A stretch of DNA of 64,000 nucleotides from Calothrix sp. NIES-4101 (GTDB lineage Bacteria; Cyanobacteriota; Cyanobacteriia; Cyanobacteriales; Nostocaceae), in contig AP018280.1 in assembly GCA_004296455.1 (NCBI GenBank), forward strand, positions 1,488,001-1,552,000. Direction: 5' to 3'. Every line of letters begins with the position of its first letter. Position 1 is the stretch's first letter. The notes under the pieces are model-generated. The model did no database searches. It saw nothing but the letters and a program-made list of their open reading frames with translations, and was not told the origin of the DNA. Below are positions 28,221 through 36,419 of this stretch, one piece after another. A program made the translations under genes and the position numbers.

Positions 28221-30779
28221 ATGCAGCCAATTCGCACTTTTAATGTATCTCCCTCGCTTCCCCCTCGACTAGAACCCTTGCGCCAAATTGCCTATAATTT
28301 GCAATGGGATTGGAATGTTGAGGCAAAAGATTTATTTCGCCGTTTAGATCCCGATTTGTGGGAATCTAGTCGTCATAACCCAGTGCTGATGCTGGGTAAT
28401 ATTAGCCAAACTCGTTTGACGGAAGTTGTCGAAGATGATGGCTTCTTAGCGCAAATGGATCGAGCCGCGCAACAGTTAGAAGATTACCTCAAAGAACGTA
28501 CCTGGCATAAAAAACAGCGTGCAGGTAAGCCAGAGGAATGTTACGCTTACTTCTCGGCTGAATTTGGCTTGGCAGACTGTCTGCCCATATATTCTGGTGG
28601 TTTGGGCGTTCTGGCAGGTGATCATCTTAAATCAGCCAGTGACTTAGGTTTGCCGTTAGTTGGTGTGGGTTTACTTTATCAACAGGGGTATTTTGCTCAA
28701 TATCTCAATGTTGATGGTTGGCAGCAGGAACGCTACCCCATCAATGATTTTTACAATATGCCCTTGCACCTCGAACGTAACCCAGATGGTTCGGAATTGC
28801 GAATTGAGGTAGATTATCCCGGAAGAAAGGTATACGCCCGTGTATGGCGCGTCCAGGTGGGTTGTGTGCCATTGTATATGCTCGATACCAACATTGAACC
28901 CAACAATCCCTACGACCACGATATTACTGATCAATTGTATGGTGGCGATATCGATATGCGTATCCACCAAGAAATCATGTTGGGTATTGGTGGCGTGCGG
29001 ATGTTGAAAGCTTTGGGTTACAACGTCACGGCGTACCATATGAATGAAGGTCACGCAGCGTTTTCTGCCTTAGAGCGTATCCGCATGTTAATTCAAGAGC
29101 AGGGCTTGAGTTATGCCACAGCAAAACAAGTAGTGCTTTCCTCAAATATCTTTACTACTCATACCCCCGTACCCGCCGGAATTGACTTATTTTCGCCTGA
29201 CAAAATGCTGCATTACCTGGGGTATTACGCAGATGTGTTTGGTATGAATAAGGAGGAATTTTTAGGATTAGGTCGCGAAAATACTGGGGATTTGTCAGCA
29301 CCCTTTAGTATGGCGGTGCTAGCTTTGAAAATGGCGACATTCTCCAATGGTGTGGCTCAACTCCATGGGGTTGTGTCGCGGCAAATGTTCAAGGGCTTGT
29401 GGCAAAATGTCCCTGTTACCGAAGTCCCCATTGGGGCAATTACCAATGGTGTTCATGCTCGGAGTTGTGTAGCTAAATCTACACAGGAATTATACGATCG
29501 CTATCTGGGGCCAAATTGGTCATCGGCTGCGCCTGATAGCCCTTTATGGGAACGGATGGACGCAATTCCCGATGAGGAATTATGGCGGAATCACGAACGC
29601 TGTCGGTTAGATATGATACTGTACGTGCGCGATCGCCTGGTCAAGCATTTGCGTGAGAGAGGGGCATCACCCTCAGAAATTGCCCAAGCACGGGAAGTTC
29701 TCGATCCCAATGTATTTACAATTGGTTTTGCCCGTCGTTTTGCTACCTACAAGCGGGCGACATTGTGGATGCGCGATATTGAACGTATCAGAAAGATTTT
29801 ATTGGCGAATAAAGACCGTAAGGTACAATTTGTGATTGCTGGGAAGGCACATCCAAAAGATATTCCCGGTAAAGAATTAATTCGCGACATTAACCACTTT
29901 ATTCGTGAAGAAGGTTTAGAAAAACAAATTGTTTTTGTCCCCAACTACGACATATATATTTCCCGTTTAATGGTTTCCGGGTGCGACATCTGGTTAAATA
30001 CACCCCGTCGTCCTCGCGAAGCATCGGGAACTAGCGGTATGAAGGCAGCAATGAATGGCTTGCCCAATTTAAGTGTGCTTGATGGTTGGTGGGATGAAGC
30101 CGACTATGTGCGTACAGGTTGGGCGATTGGACATGGGGAAATGTATGATGATCCCACATATCAAGATGAAATTGAGGCGAATGCATTGTACGATTTACTA
30201 GAGAAGGAAGTCGTACCCTTATTTTACGATCGCGATGTCGATGGTTTACCAAGACATTGGGTAGCGAAAATGAAAGATGCAATTCGTTTAAATTGTCCTT
30301 TCTTCAACACGGCACGGATGGTGGGAGAATATGCACAACGAGCTTATTTCCACGCTAGTGACAGATACCATACCCTGACTGCTGACAACTATATCCCTGC
30401 CAAAGAACTGGCAGAGTGGAAAACCCAACTCTGCGATAAGTGGTACAACATCAAAATCAAAGATGTTCAGATTTCCTCTGGCAATGATATTTTAGTCAAC
30501 CAGAATGTCACCGTCTCCGCCAAAATTGATTTAGCCAACTTGAGTGAAGATGACGTACAAGTTGAATTGTACCAAGGTGCGATCGATGCTAATGGTGAAA
30601 TTGTTGATGGTGCAGCCGTGGTGATGGAATGCCAAGGTAGTGAGCATGGGCTAAATAATTACACTGCCGAAATTGTATACAATGCTTCTGGTTTGCAAGG
30701 ATTATCTTTGCGGGTTTTACCAAAACACCCATACTTATCGAGTCCCTATGAACCGAGATTAATTGTTTGGGCTGAGTAA
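28221..30779 (+). CDS. glgP: Alpha-glucan phosphorylase
   Basis: The enzyme removes glucose from glycogen or other alpha-1,4-glucans as glucose 1-phosphate, with pyridoxal phosphate as cofactor. The 852-residue protein fits the shorter, TIGR02094-like class of alpha-glucan phosphorylases. Key segments include YFSAEFGLADCLPIYSGGLG with the glycine-rich GVLAGDHLKSASDLG, FTTHTPVPAG, AITNGVHARSC, and the PLP-site region TPRRPREASGTSGMKAAMNG, where the lysine of SGMKAA is the expected Schiff-base residue. The C-terminal 100 residues form an extra beta-rich part. It mobilises the cyanobacterial glycogen reserve. Confidence 0.95.
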   Translation: MQPIRTFNVSPSLPPRLEPLRQIAYNLQWDWNVEAKDLFRRLDPDLWESSRHNPVLMLGNISQTRLTEVVEDDGFLAQMDRAAQQLEDYLKERTWHKKQRAGKPEECYAYFSAEFGLADCLPIYSGGLGVLAGDHLKSASDLGLPLVGVGLLYQQGYFAQYLNVDGWQQERYPINDFYNMPLHLERNPDGSELRIEVDYPGRKVYARVWRVQVGCVPLYMLDTNIEPNNPYDHDITDQLYGGDIDMRIHQEIMLGIGGVRMLKALGYNVTAYHMNEGHAAFSALERIRMLIQEQGLSYATAKQVVLSSNIFTTHTPVPAGIDLFSPDKMLHYLGYYADVFGMNKEEFLGLGRENTGDLSAPFSMAVLALKMATFSNGVAQLHGVVSRQMFKGLWQNVPVTEVPIGAITNGVHARSCVAKSTQELYDRYLGPNWSSAAPDSPLWERMDAIPDEELWRNHERCRLDMILYVRDRLVKHLRERGASPSEIAQAREVLDPNVFTIGFARRFATYKRATLWMRDIERIRKILLANKDRKVQFVIAGKAHPKDIPGKELIRDINHFIREEGLEKQIVFVPNYDIYISRLMVSGCDIWLNTPRRPREASGTSGMKAAMNGLPNLSVLDGWWDEADYVRTGWAIGHGEMYDDPTYQDEIEANALYDLLEKEVVPLFYDRDVDGLPRHWVAKMKDAIRLNCPFFNTARMVGEYAQRAYFHASDRYHTLTADNYIPAKELAEWKTQLCDKWYNIKIKDVQISSGNDILVNQNVTVSAKIDLANLSEDDVQVELYQGAIDANGEIVDGAAVVMECQGSEHGLNNYTAEIVYNASGLQGLSLRVLPKHPYLSSPYEPRLIVWAE

Positions 30780-30803
30780 ATTTACTTTTGATTGTTGGAG
30801 GCA

Positions 30804-30887
30804 CTGAGTATTAATTACTCAGGACTTCAGCTTTCTCTCAGGTAAAAAGTACTGAGTTATTTTTAGGGTGAGTATTTTGCTCGCCCT
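30804..30887. terminator. Two hairpins between convergent genes, likely bidirectional terminator
   Basis: Between the stops of glgP (plus) and the RNB ribonuclease (minus), CTGAGTA (30804-30810) pairs with TACTCAG (30816-30822). AGGGTGAG (30865-30872) then pairs with CTCGCCCT (30880-30887), with one G-T pair. The second hairpin is followed by ATTTAT on the plus strand. Position and structure fit termination of both converging transcripts. Confidence 0.5.
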
Positions 30888-30919
30888 ATTTATGACAATG
30901 TAATATCTAAATCTAAATT

Positions 30920-32980
30920 TTAATTTGCCGTACTTTGCGCTTCTTGATAAATAATTTCTTGGAACTGGATTACATCTTTTTGCGGGTCGGAAATACTCAC
31001 TTTAATTAATATTTCATCACCTAAATTCACGTCGCGTTTGAAGAACATTGGTAGCTGTAAACCCAAATCTTCAATTAATATCAGTGCTAAACCGCTATCT
31101 TCCCGTAACCACATCAATACAGTGGCTTCCCAAATTTCATCGTTATTGCGACGTAAATACTCCAGTGCCCAATAACGGTTAGTTTGTCGTTCCACCATGG
31201 TGACTTCTTGAGTGACACTTGTCACAGTCATCATTACCTCTTTCAACTGTTCGGCGGAGAAAGGTAAAACCTCACCACGCAAATGTGCTTTCAGTTGAAA
31301 ATGGGTGAGTAAATCACTGTAACGGCGAATTGGTGATGTTGCTTGCGTATAGGTATCTAAACCCAAACCAGCATGGCGAACGGGTGTAATGCTCATCTCG
31401 CTCTTGGGCATACAGCGACGCATGGCACAGGCACGCACAAAGCCCGCAGGTAACAAAATTAATTCTTCTTCCGGAGGTAATTCGGGCTGCGGCTGTCCAC
31501 GAAATGGGAGAGGGATGTTATTTTCTTTCCCATAACGGGCTGCAACTTCGCCAGCCACAATCATCATTTCCGCAACTAGTTGACGCGAACGCGAATCCTG
31601 TAATAAGTCAATACTAATTTCGTCACCTTTGACTTTAATCATCGCTTCTGGCATGTTGATACTAATCGCCCCTTGAGCGTAGCGCCAAGACTTACGTTTT
31701 TCTGCCCAATTGGCGATCGCAGCTATTTCGGGTTCTGCTTCCACCCCTAATTCCAACATTTCATCCACATCTTCGTATGTCAGACGGTATGTTGGCTTAA
31801 TTAAACTGGCGTGGATGCTGTAATCTGTAACGGCTCCATTAGCATCTAAAATAATACCAAAGCTCAAAGAATAACAAACTTTTCCCTGAACTAAGCTCAT
31901 TGGCCCAGTTGCTAGGATTTCAGGGAACATTGGTACCATGCCCGTCGGTAAATATACGGTACTACCGCGCTTTCTGGCATCTAAATCTAACTCATCTTCT
32001 GGCATCAGCCAACGTGTTGGGTCAGCTATGTGTACCCACAGGCGATCGCGTCCGTCAGGTAATTTTTCCCAACTCAAACCGTCGTCAATTTCGGTTGTAC
32101 TCTCATCATCGATTGTGTACACCTTGAGGTGTATGAGATCGAGACGGTTTGTATCTAAATCGGGAGGATTGGACTCCAAACGCTGCTGCGCCACTTCTAC
32201 CACCTTACTAGGAAATTGCACTGGAATTGAGGAACGACGTAAAAATAGGTTTTCATTAACACTCCATATTCCTAAATCTACTAAAAGTTGAAACGCGCCT
32301 TGGGGAGTAGCTGGACGCGATAACATGTTCATCGTTTCCAATACGGTTGTCGGAGGTGGATAGGCTCGCGACAGGGAGTCATAATTTACGCCTGGTTTGC
32401 CAATGTCGGCAAGTAAAGCGGCATACTTTTCTAGCGCTTCAATCCGGTGGCGATCGTGACGTTGCCACTCGACATTATTACCTTGAAGTGCTTGTTCAAC
32501 TCGTTCTAAAAATTCTTGCTGTCCTCTGGCTTTGAGGGCTTCTACTTCTAATTGGTGTTTGCGATCGGCAACCTGGGTGGATGTGCGCGGTTCATAGGCT
32601 TCACCCTTCTGCTTGAAGTACATTTTATCATCCGAAAGCAAGCAGTGAGCCGCATAACACTGGGTCGGTAGGGTTTCTGAAAACAATAAATTCGCCATCT
32701 CTTTCGGCGTAACTGTTTCCCCATCTTCCACTAACAATTCCCAAGCCACTTCTAGACTTGACGGGTCTAAGTAAGTTTGAACTTCCTTTAAAAAACTTGG
32801 TATTTGCGATGATTGGTAGGTTTCTCCGCTAACGATATAGCTGATTTGTCGAGGTACCAAACTGTGGGATTGTCCTCGTTCATCAATTACAAATGTACGG
32901 GTTTTCCCATCTGGACGGTCTACTACCCCCAAACGGCGATCGCTTCCAACCCGAAATTCAACTAGCGTCCCCTTCTCCAC
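30920..32980 (-). CDS. RNB-domain (RNase II/R family) exoribonuclease
   Basis: This is a 3'-to-5' hydrolytic exoribonuclease type. The 686-residue protein has an N-terminal SH3/OB-like part (VEFRVGSDRRLGVVDRPDG), the RNB catalytic domain from about residue 280, and a C-terminal S1-like end. The catalytic loop reads IDDESTTEIDDG (290-301). Compared with the four-Asp site of E. coli RNase II, D291, D299 and D300 are kept, but the second position is Glu (E297). Other motifs (ADPTRWLMPEDELD, TSPIRRYSDLLTHFQLKA) are intact. It lies downstream of rpmG-rpsR on the same strand. Confidence 0.92.
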   Translation of the reverse strand: MEKGTLVEFRVGSDRRLGVVDRPDGKTRTFVIDERGQSHSLVPRQISYIVSGETYQSSQIPSFLKEVQTYLDPSSLEVAWELLVEDGETVTPKEMANLLFSETLPTQCYAAHCLLSDDKMYFKQKGEAYEPRTSTQVADRKHQLEVEALKARGQQEFLERVEQALQGNNVEWQRHDRHRIEALEKYAALLADIGKPGVNYDSLSRAYPPPTTVLETMNMLSRPATPQGAFQLLVDLGIWSVNENLFLRRSSIPVQFPSKVVEVAQQRLESNPPDLDTNRLDLIHLKVYTIDDESTTEIDDGLSWEKLPDGRDRLWVHIADPTRWLMPEDELDLDARKRGSTVYLPTGMVPMFPEILATGPMSLVQGKVCYSLSFGIILDANGAVTDYSIHASLIKPTYRLTYEDVDEMLELGVEAEPEIAAIANWAEKRKSWRYAQGAISINMPEAMIKVKGDEISIDLLQDSRSRQLVAEMMIVAGEVAARYGKENNIPLPFRGQPQPELPPEEELILLPAGFVRACAMRRCMPKSEMSITPVRHAGLGLDTYTQATSPIRRYSDLLTHFQLKAHLRGEVLPFSAEQLKEVMMTVTSVTQEVTMVERQTNRYWALEYLRRNNDEIWEATVLMWLREDSGLALILIEDLGLQLPMFFKRDVNLGDEILIKVSISDPQKDVIQFQEIIYQEAQSTAN

Positions 32981-33149
32981 AAGCCTTGCACTTTAATTAT
33001 TGATAGTGAGATTCAGTTAGATAAAAATATGTAGTCAGGTGTATTTAGTTAAGAGTTAGGAATTTAAGTGAGGAGTTAGGAATTCATAGTTGTTAGCTTC
33101 ATCTAAACTCTTAACCCAGCACTCATCACTCATAACTCATAACTATTGA

Positions 33150-33365
33150 TTAGCCTTCCGCATTGATAAACGGTAACAAAGCCAAAATCCGGGCGCGCTT
33201 GATTGACACGGTCAAATCATGTTGCTGCTGGGATGTTAAGCCTGTAATCCGACGTGGTAAGATTTTACCCCGCTCGGTGACAAACTTACGGAGCAAATCC
33301 ACATCTTTATAATCGATTGGGTCTCCTGGCTTAATCGGCGACAGACGGCGACGATAGTAACTCAT
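33150..33365 (-). CDS. rpsR: 30S ribosomal protein S18
   Basis: S18 is a small-subunit ribosomal protein that binds with S6 on the platform. The 71-residue sequence is typical: [19 protein letters not shown], the core [20 protein letters not shown], and [15 protein letters not shown]. Only two bases separate it from rpmG upstream, so the two are co-transcribed and probably translationally coupled. The RNB ribonuclease gene follows after 169 bp. Confidence 0.98.
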   Translation of the reverse strand: MSYYRRRLSPIKPGDPIDYKDVDLLRKFVTERGKILPRRITGLTSQQQHDLTVSIKRARILALLPFINAEG

Positions 33366-33367
33366 TC

Positions 33368-33562
33368 TTACTTAATTTCCTTGTGAACGGTGTGCTTGTT
33401 ACAGTGCGTGCAGAACTTACTCAGTTCTAGACGGTTGGTAGTATTGCGACGATTCTTAGTCGTTGTATAGCGCGATACACCAGGAGAACGTTTGTCGGGA
33501 TTAGACCGACATTCTGTACATTCGAGTGTCACTACAATACGGACACCTTTACTCTTTGCCAT
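33368..33562 (-). CDS. rpmG: 50S ribosomal protein L33
   Basis: L33 is a small large-subunit ribosomal protein. The 64 residues show [14 protein letters not shown] and, near the C-terminus, [18 protein letters not shown]. The two CxxC pairs form a zinc ribbon, so this is the zinc-binding (C+) form. First gene of the rpmG-rpsR pair. Confidence 0.98.
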   Translation of the reverse strand: MAKSKGVRIVVTLECTECRSNPDKRSPGVSRYTTTKNRRNTTNRLELSKFCTHCNKHTVHKEIK

Positions 33563-33605
33563 AATCGTATCAACAGTAAAGCCTGAAGAGAATTAACACA
33601 AATCC

Positions 33606-34166
33606 CTATCTTCGCATATTTTGCCGCATAGTTTCAACTAATCGCTTGATCTTTAGATCGAGCGAATATCCTCGACGCGACGAAACTATCATAGTACCAG
33701 CAAAGCGGTCATGCAAGGCAAGTCTTGCTTGAGTGTCGGAAAAGGCTGCACCGCAGTCTATGACTAGAGGAATTACTAGTAGTATAGCAGTCGGGTTACG
33801 CATAATGTTGGCGATCGCGATGGATACCAGCAGTAAACATAAACCGATAATTGCTTCGCGTTTTGCTAAAGATAGCAAACTGGGAATTCTTCCCCGTCCA
33901 AATTCTAATTCTGGCAAATCTAATACTTTTAAATCAACTGCCCAGCGCCCCAAACTTTGACCTTTATTGTTGTAGGGCAAAATCACCCGTAATATTAGCC
34001 AAACGAGAATAAAAACAAATATTTGCAGAAATTGCACCCCATATTCGCCACTGCCAAACACAGAACTTATCAACCACGTCACCAAAAAATCAATGCCTAA
34101 TCCCATTGCCCGTCGTCCGATTTCGGCTTTGGGGAAGTGTTTTTCGGGAACTTTGATGATAGTCAT
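33606..34166 (-). CDS. RDD-family membrane protein
   Basis: RDD proteins are small membrane proteins of poorly defined, probably transport-related function. The 186-residue protein shows IGRRAMGLGIDFLVTWLISS at the start (the R and D of the family motif), NNKGQSLGRWAVDLKVL, and four or so hydrophobic segments. I start at ATG 34166, just before KVPEKHFPKAEIGRR; the in-frame codons up to 34196 look like leader. It precedes rpmG by about 43 bp on the same strand. Confidence 0.85.
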   Translation of the reverse strand: MTIIKVPEKHFPKAEIGRRAMGLGIDFLVTWLISSVFGSGEYGVQFLQIFVFILVWLILRVILPYNNKGQSLGRWAVDLKVLDLPELEFGRGRIPSLLSLAKREAIIGLCLLLVSIAIANIMRNPTAILLVIPLVIDCGAAFSDTQARLALHDRFAGTMIVSSRRGYSLDLKIKRLVETMRQNMRR

Positions 34167-34253
34167 AGAGATTACGGGGAGTGGGAAGGGGGACAAGATT
34201 TAGTCCCATTTTAGTTCGGTTGCCAGCCTGGAGGTGGAAACAGATTTCACAAC

Positions 34254-34679
34254 TTAACCCACTATGGATTTACAGTCACAATCTGATGTTTTTAGCTCTG
34301 CTTTGTCTTGAATTTGAGCATCTGCCAAAACTGTATATATTTCCCAAGGAACACCATCCGAGTCGTGTACCCATACCTTATCTTGAAGTGCATAGCAGCA
34401 AGTAACCTGATTCTCAGGTTTGATTTTTAAATCCAATTGTTCGAGTCTTTCGCTAGCAATGCTCACCTCCGCAGAGGTTTCAACTTCCACCCCCAAATGA
34501 TTTAAACCACCTGCGGCTGGCGCATTTTCAATCAAAACTAACTTGAGTGGGGGTTGAGCGATCGCAAAGTTGGCATAACCAGGACGACGCTTTGCTGGTT
34601 CAACTCCAAATAGTTTAGTGTAAAACTCTACAGATTCATCAATATTGCTGACGTTTAAGGCGAGTTGGATACGTGACAT
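34254..34679 (-). CDS. arsI: ArsI-type glyoxalase-fold protein (organoarsenical C-As lyase candidate)
   Basis: ArsI is a vicinal-oxygen-chelate (glyoxalase-fold) Fe(II) enzyme that cleaves the C-As bond of trivalent methylated or aromatic arsenicals; related CadI-type proteins have the same fold. The 141-residue protein shows SRIQLALNVSNIDESVEFY, KRRPGYANFAIAQPPLKLVL, NHLGVEVE (metal-ligand His region), VTCCYALQDKVWV (the vicinal cysteine pair that binds the arsenical) and GVPWEIYTVL (ligand Glu). The cysteine pair and the divergent arsR gene support the arsenic role. ATG 34679 is preferred; the in-frame extension to 34712 would overlap the operator. Confidence 0.87.
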   Translation of the reverse strand: MSRIQLALNVSNIDESVEFYTKLFGVEPAKRRPGYANFAIAQPPLKLVLIENAPAAGGLNHLGVEVETSAEVSIASERLEQLDLKIKPENQVTCCYALQDKVWVHDSDGVPWEIYTVLADAQIQDKAELKTSDCDCKSIVG

Positions 34680-34695
34680 ACAATTAAATCTCCTT

Positions 34696-34715
34696 ATATT
34701 GATATCAATCAATAT
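34696..34715. promoter_or_regulatory. ArsR-type operator, arsI side
   Basis: ATATTGA-N6-TCAATAT is a perfect inverted repeat 16 bp upstream of the arsI start. It is identical in half-sites and spacing to the copy at 34742-34761. Its place between divergent arsI and arsR and its AT-rich, TTGA-containing halves fit an ArsR/SmtB-family operator. Confidence 0.75.
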
Positions 34716-34741
34716 TTACTTATATCAATATCTTGTCGAAT

Positions 34742-34761
34742 ATATTGATAACTGTCAATAT
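34742..34761. promoter_or_regulatory. ArsR-type operator, arsR side
   Basis: A second perfect ATATTGA-N6-TCAATAT repeat ends 6 bp before the arsR start codon, so bound repressor would cover the arsR translation start region. The two operator centres are 46 bp apart. An extra half-site-like ATATCAATAT lies between them at 34722-34731. Confidence 0.75.
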
Positions 34762-34767
34762 ATAAAT

Positions 34768-35127
34768 ATGAATTTATCTAAAGCGATTTCAGCCAAAAGT
34801 GGTTTTAAGTGTTGCTCGCCATTGTTATCAGGCATAATTCAGCCAGATGAAGCGGCGCAAATGGCGGCGGTGTTTCGAGTATTAGGGGAGCCAGCACGGT
34901 TGCGATTGCTAAGTATTATTGCCATGCAGCCAAATCAGGAAGTATGTGCCTGTGAACTTGTGGAACCCTTGGGTTTATCACAACCGACAGTCAGCCATCA
35001 TTTGAAGGTTTTGCACGAATCTGGTTTGTTGGCAAAAGAACGACGGGGTACGTGGATTTACTATCAACTCATCCCGGAACAATTGGCAGCAATTCAAAAA
35101 GCTTTGATTTTTCCGGTAAAAAATTAA
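34768..35127 (+). CDS. arsR: ArsR/SmtB-family metalloregulator
   Basis: This is a small winged-helix repressor expected to leave DNA when it binds arsenite or antimonite. The 119-residue protein has VFRVLGEPARLRLLSIIA, then NQEVCACELVEPLGLSQPTVSHHLKVLHESGLLAKERRG split across the recognition helix. The CxC motif (C-A-C in EVCACEL) is the classic ArsR As(III)-binding pair; a further CC occurs near the N-terminus (FKCCSPLL) and could add ligands. Start at ATG 34768, just after the operator. It is divergent from arsI and 36 bp upstream of moeA. Confidence 0.92.
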   Translation: MNLSKAISAKSGFKCCSPLLSGIIQPDEAAQMAAVFRVLGEPARLRLLSIIAMQPNQEVCACELVEPLGLSQPTVSHHLKVLHESGLLAKERRGTWIYYQLIPEQLAAIQKALIFPVKN

Positions 35128-35163
35128 GGAATAAGTAAAGAATAAGTTTGTGAGTCTTGTCTG

Positions 35164-36402
35164 ATGTTGCCAGTAAATGAAGCCGAAACAATTATTTTTA
35201 ACTTGGTGCCACCCCTAAATAACCCCAGTAATAGGGAAATTGTAGATTTACTCTCAGCCAGGGGCAGAATTTTAGCAGTTCCCGTTACTAGTGAACTTGA
35301 TTTCCCCCATTGGGATAATTCGGCGATGGATGGTTATGCGGTGCGTTACGAAGATGTCAAAAATAGCAGCAGAGAAAATCCGGCAGTTTTAGAAGTCATG
35401 GGTGAAATTCCCGCCGGATATCAACCAAAATTGAGTTTACAGCCCGGACAAGCAGCGCGAATTTTTACGGGTGCGGTGATGCCTGAAGGTGCCGATACGG
35501 TGGTAATGCAGGAGGTGACACAACGCCAAGAAAATCATGTTTTGATTCAGGCTGCACCTAAAGCTCAGCAATTTGTCAGAAAAAGGGGTGCTTATTACCA
35601 AGCTGGGAATAAATTATTACCAGATGGAATTATGATTAATGCCCCAGAAATCGCAATTTTAGCGGCTGCTCAATGCAATCAAGTTAGTGTTTTCCGCAAG
35701 GTAAAAGTAGTAATTTTTTCCACTGGGGATGAATTAGTGACTCCACATCAACCATTGCAGCCAGGACAAATAGTCGATTCTAATAATTACGCTTTAGCAG
35801 CTTTGGTGGAGCAATTGGGGGCTGAAGTGCTGATGTTGGGCATTGTACCCGATCAACCGGAAGCTTTGAGAAAGACGATCGCTACAGCGATTGAAAATGC
35901 CGATATTATCCTTTCATCTGGGGGGGTTTCCGTTGGAGATTATGACTATGTCGAGGAAATTTTAGCAGCTTTGGGGGGAGAAATTCACATTCGATCGATC
36001 GCGATGAAACCGGGTAAACCTTTAACTGTGGCAACATTTTCTCTTCGCGATTGCCGACACCCCATATATTTCGGTTTACCTGGCAATCCGGCGGCGGCAT
36101 TAGTGACATTTTGGCGGTTTGTCCAGCCCACCATCAGAAAATTATCTGGGTTAACGAATGGATGGCAACCTGTTTGGATTCGGGCGAAGGTATCTCAGGA
36201 ATTGCGTTCTGACGGTAAGCGTGAAAGTTATATTTGGGGAAAATTAAATCTTGTTGATGGGATTTATGAATTTTTCTTAGCTGCTGGGAATCAAGTCTCC
36301 GGGAATTTGATTAATTTGGCACACACCAATGCCCTCGCCGTTTTACCTGTGGGACAAAAAGTGGTGCTAGCTGGCGAAGAGGTGATGGTTTTACAGGTTT
36401 AA
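35164..36402 (+). CDS. moeA: Molybdopterin molybdotransferase MoeA
   Basis: MoeA inserts molybdate into adenylylated molybdopterin, the last step of molybdenum cofactor synthesis, which nitrate reductase needs. The 412 residues carry WDNSAMDGYAV, RIFTGAVMPEGADTVVMQE, STGDELV, SSGGVSVGDYDYV, KPGKPLTVA and FGLPGNPAAALVTF, all family hallmarks. Length is normal. It follows arsR after 36 bp on the same strand, so readthrough from the arsR promoter is possible, although no functional link is obvious. Confidence 0.96.
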   Translation: MLPVNEAETIIFNLVPPLNNPSNREIVDLLSARGRILAVPVTSELDFPHWDNSAMDGYAVRYEDVKNSSRENPAVLEVMGEIPAGYQPKLSLQPGQAARIFTGAVMPEGADTVVMQEVTQRQENHVLIQAAPKAQQFVRKRGAYYQAGNKLLPDGIMINAPEIAILAAAQCNQVSVFRKVKVVIFSTGDELVTPHQPLQPGQIVDSNNYALAALVEQLGAEVLMLGIVPDQPEALRKTIATAIENADIILSSGGVSVGDYDYVEEILAALGGEIHIRSIAMKPGKPLTVATFSLRDCRHPIYFGLPGNPAAALVTFWRFVQPTIRKLSGLTNGWQPVWIRAKVSQELRSDGKRESYIWGKLNLVDGIYEFFLAAGNQVSGNLINLAHTNALAVLPVGQKVVLAGEEVMVLQV

Positions 36403-36419
36403 TTAATTTAAATGTCTTA

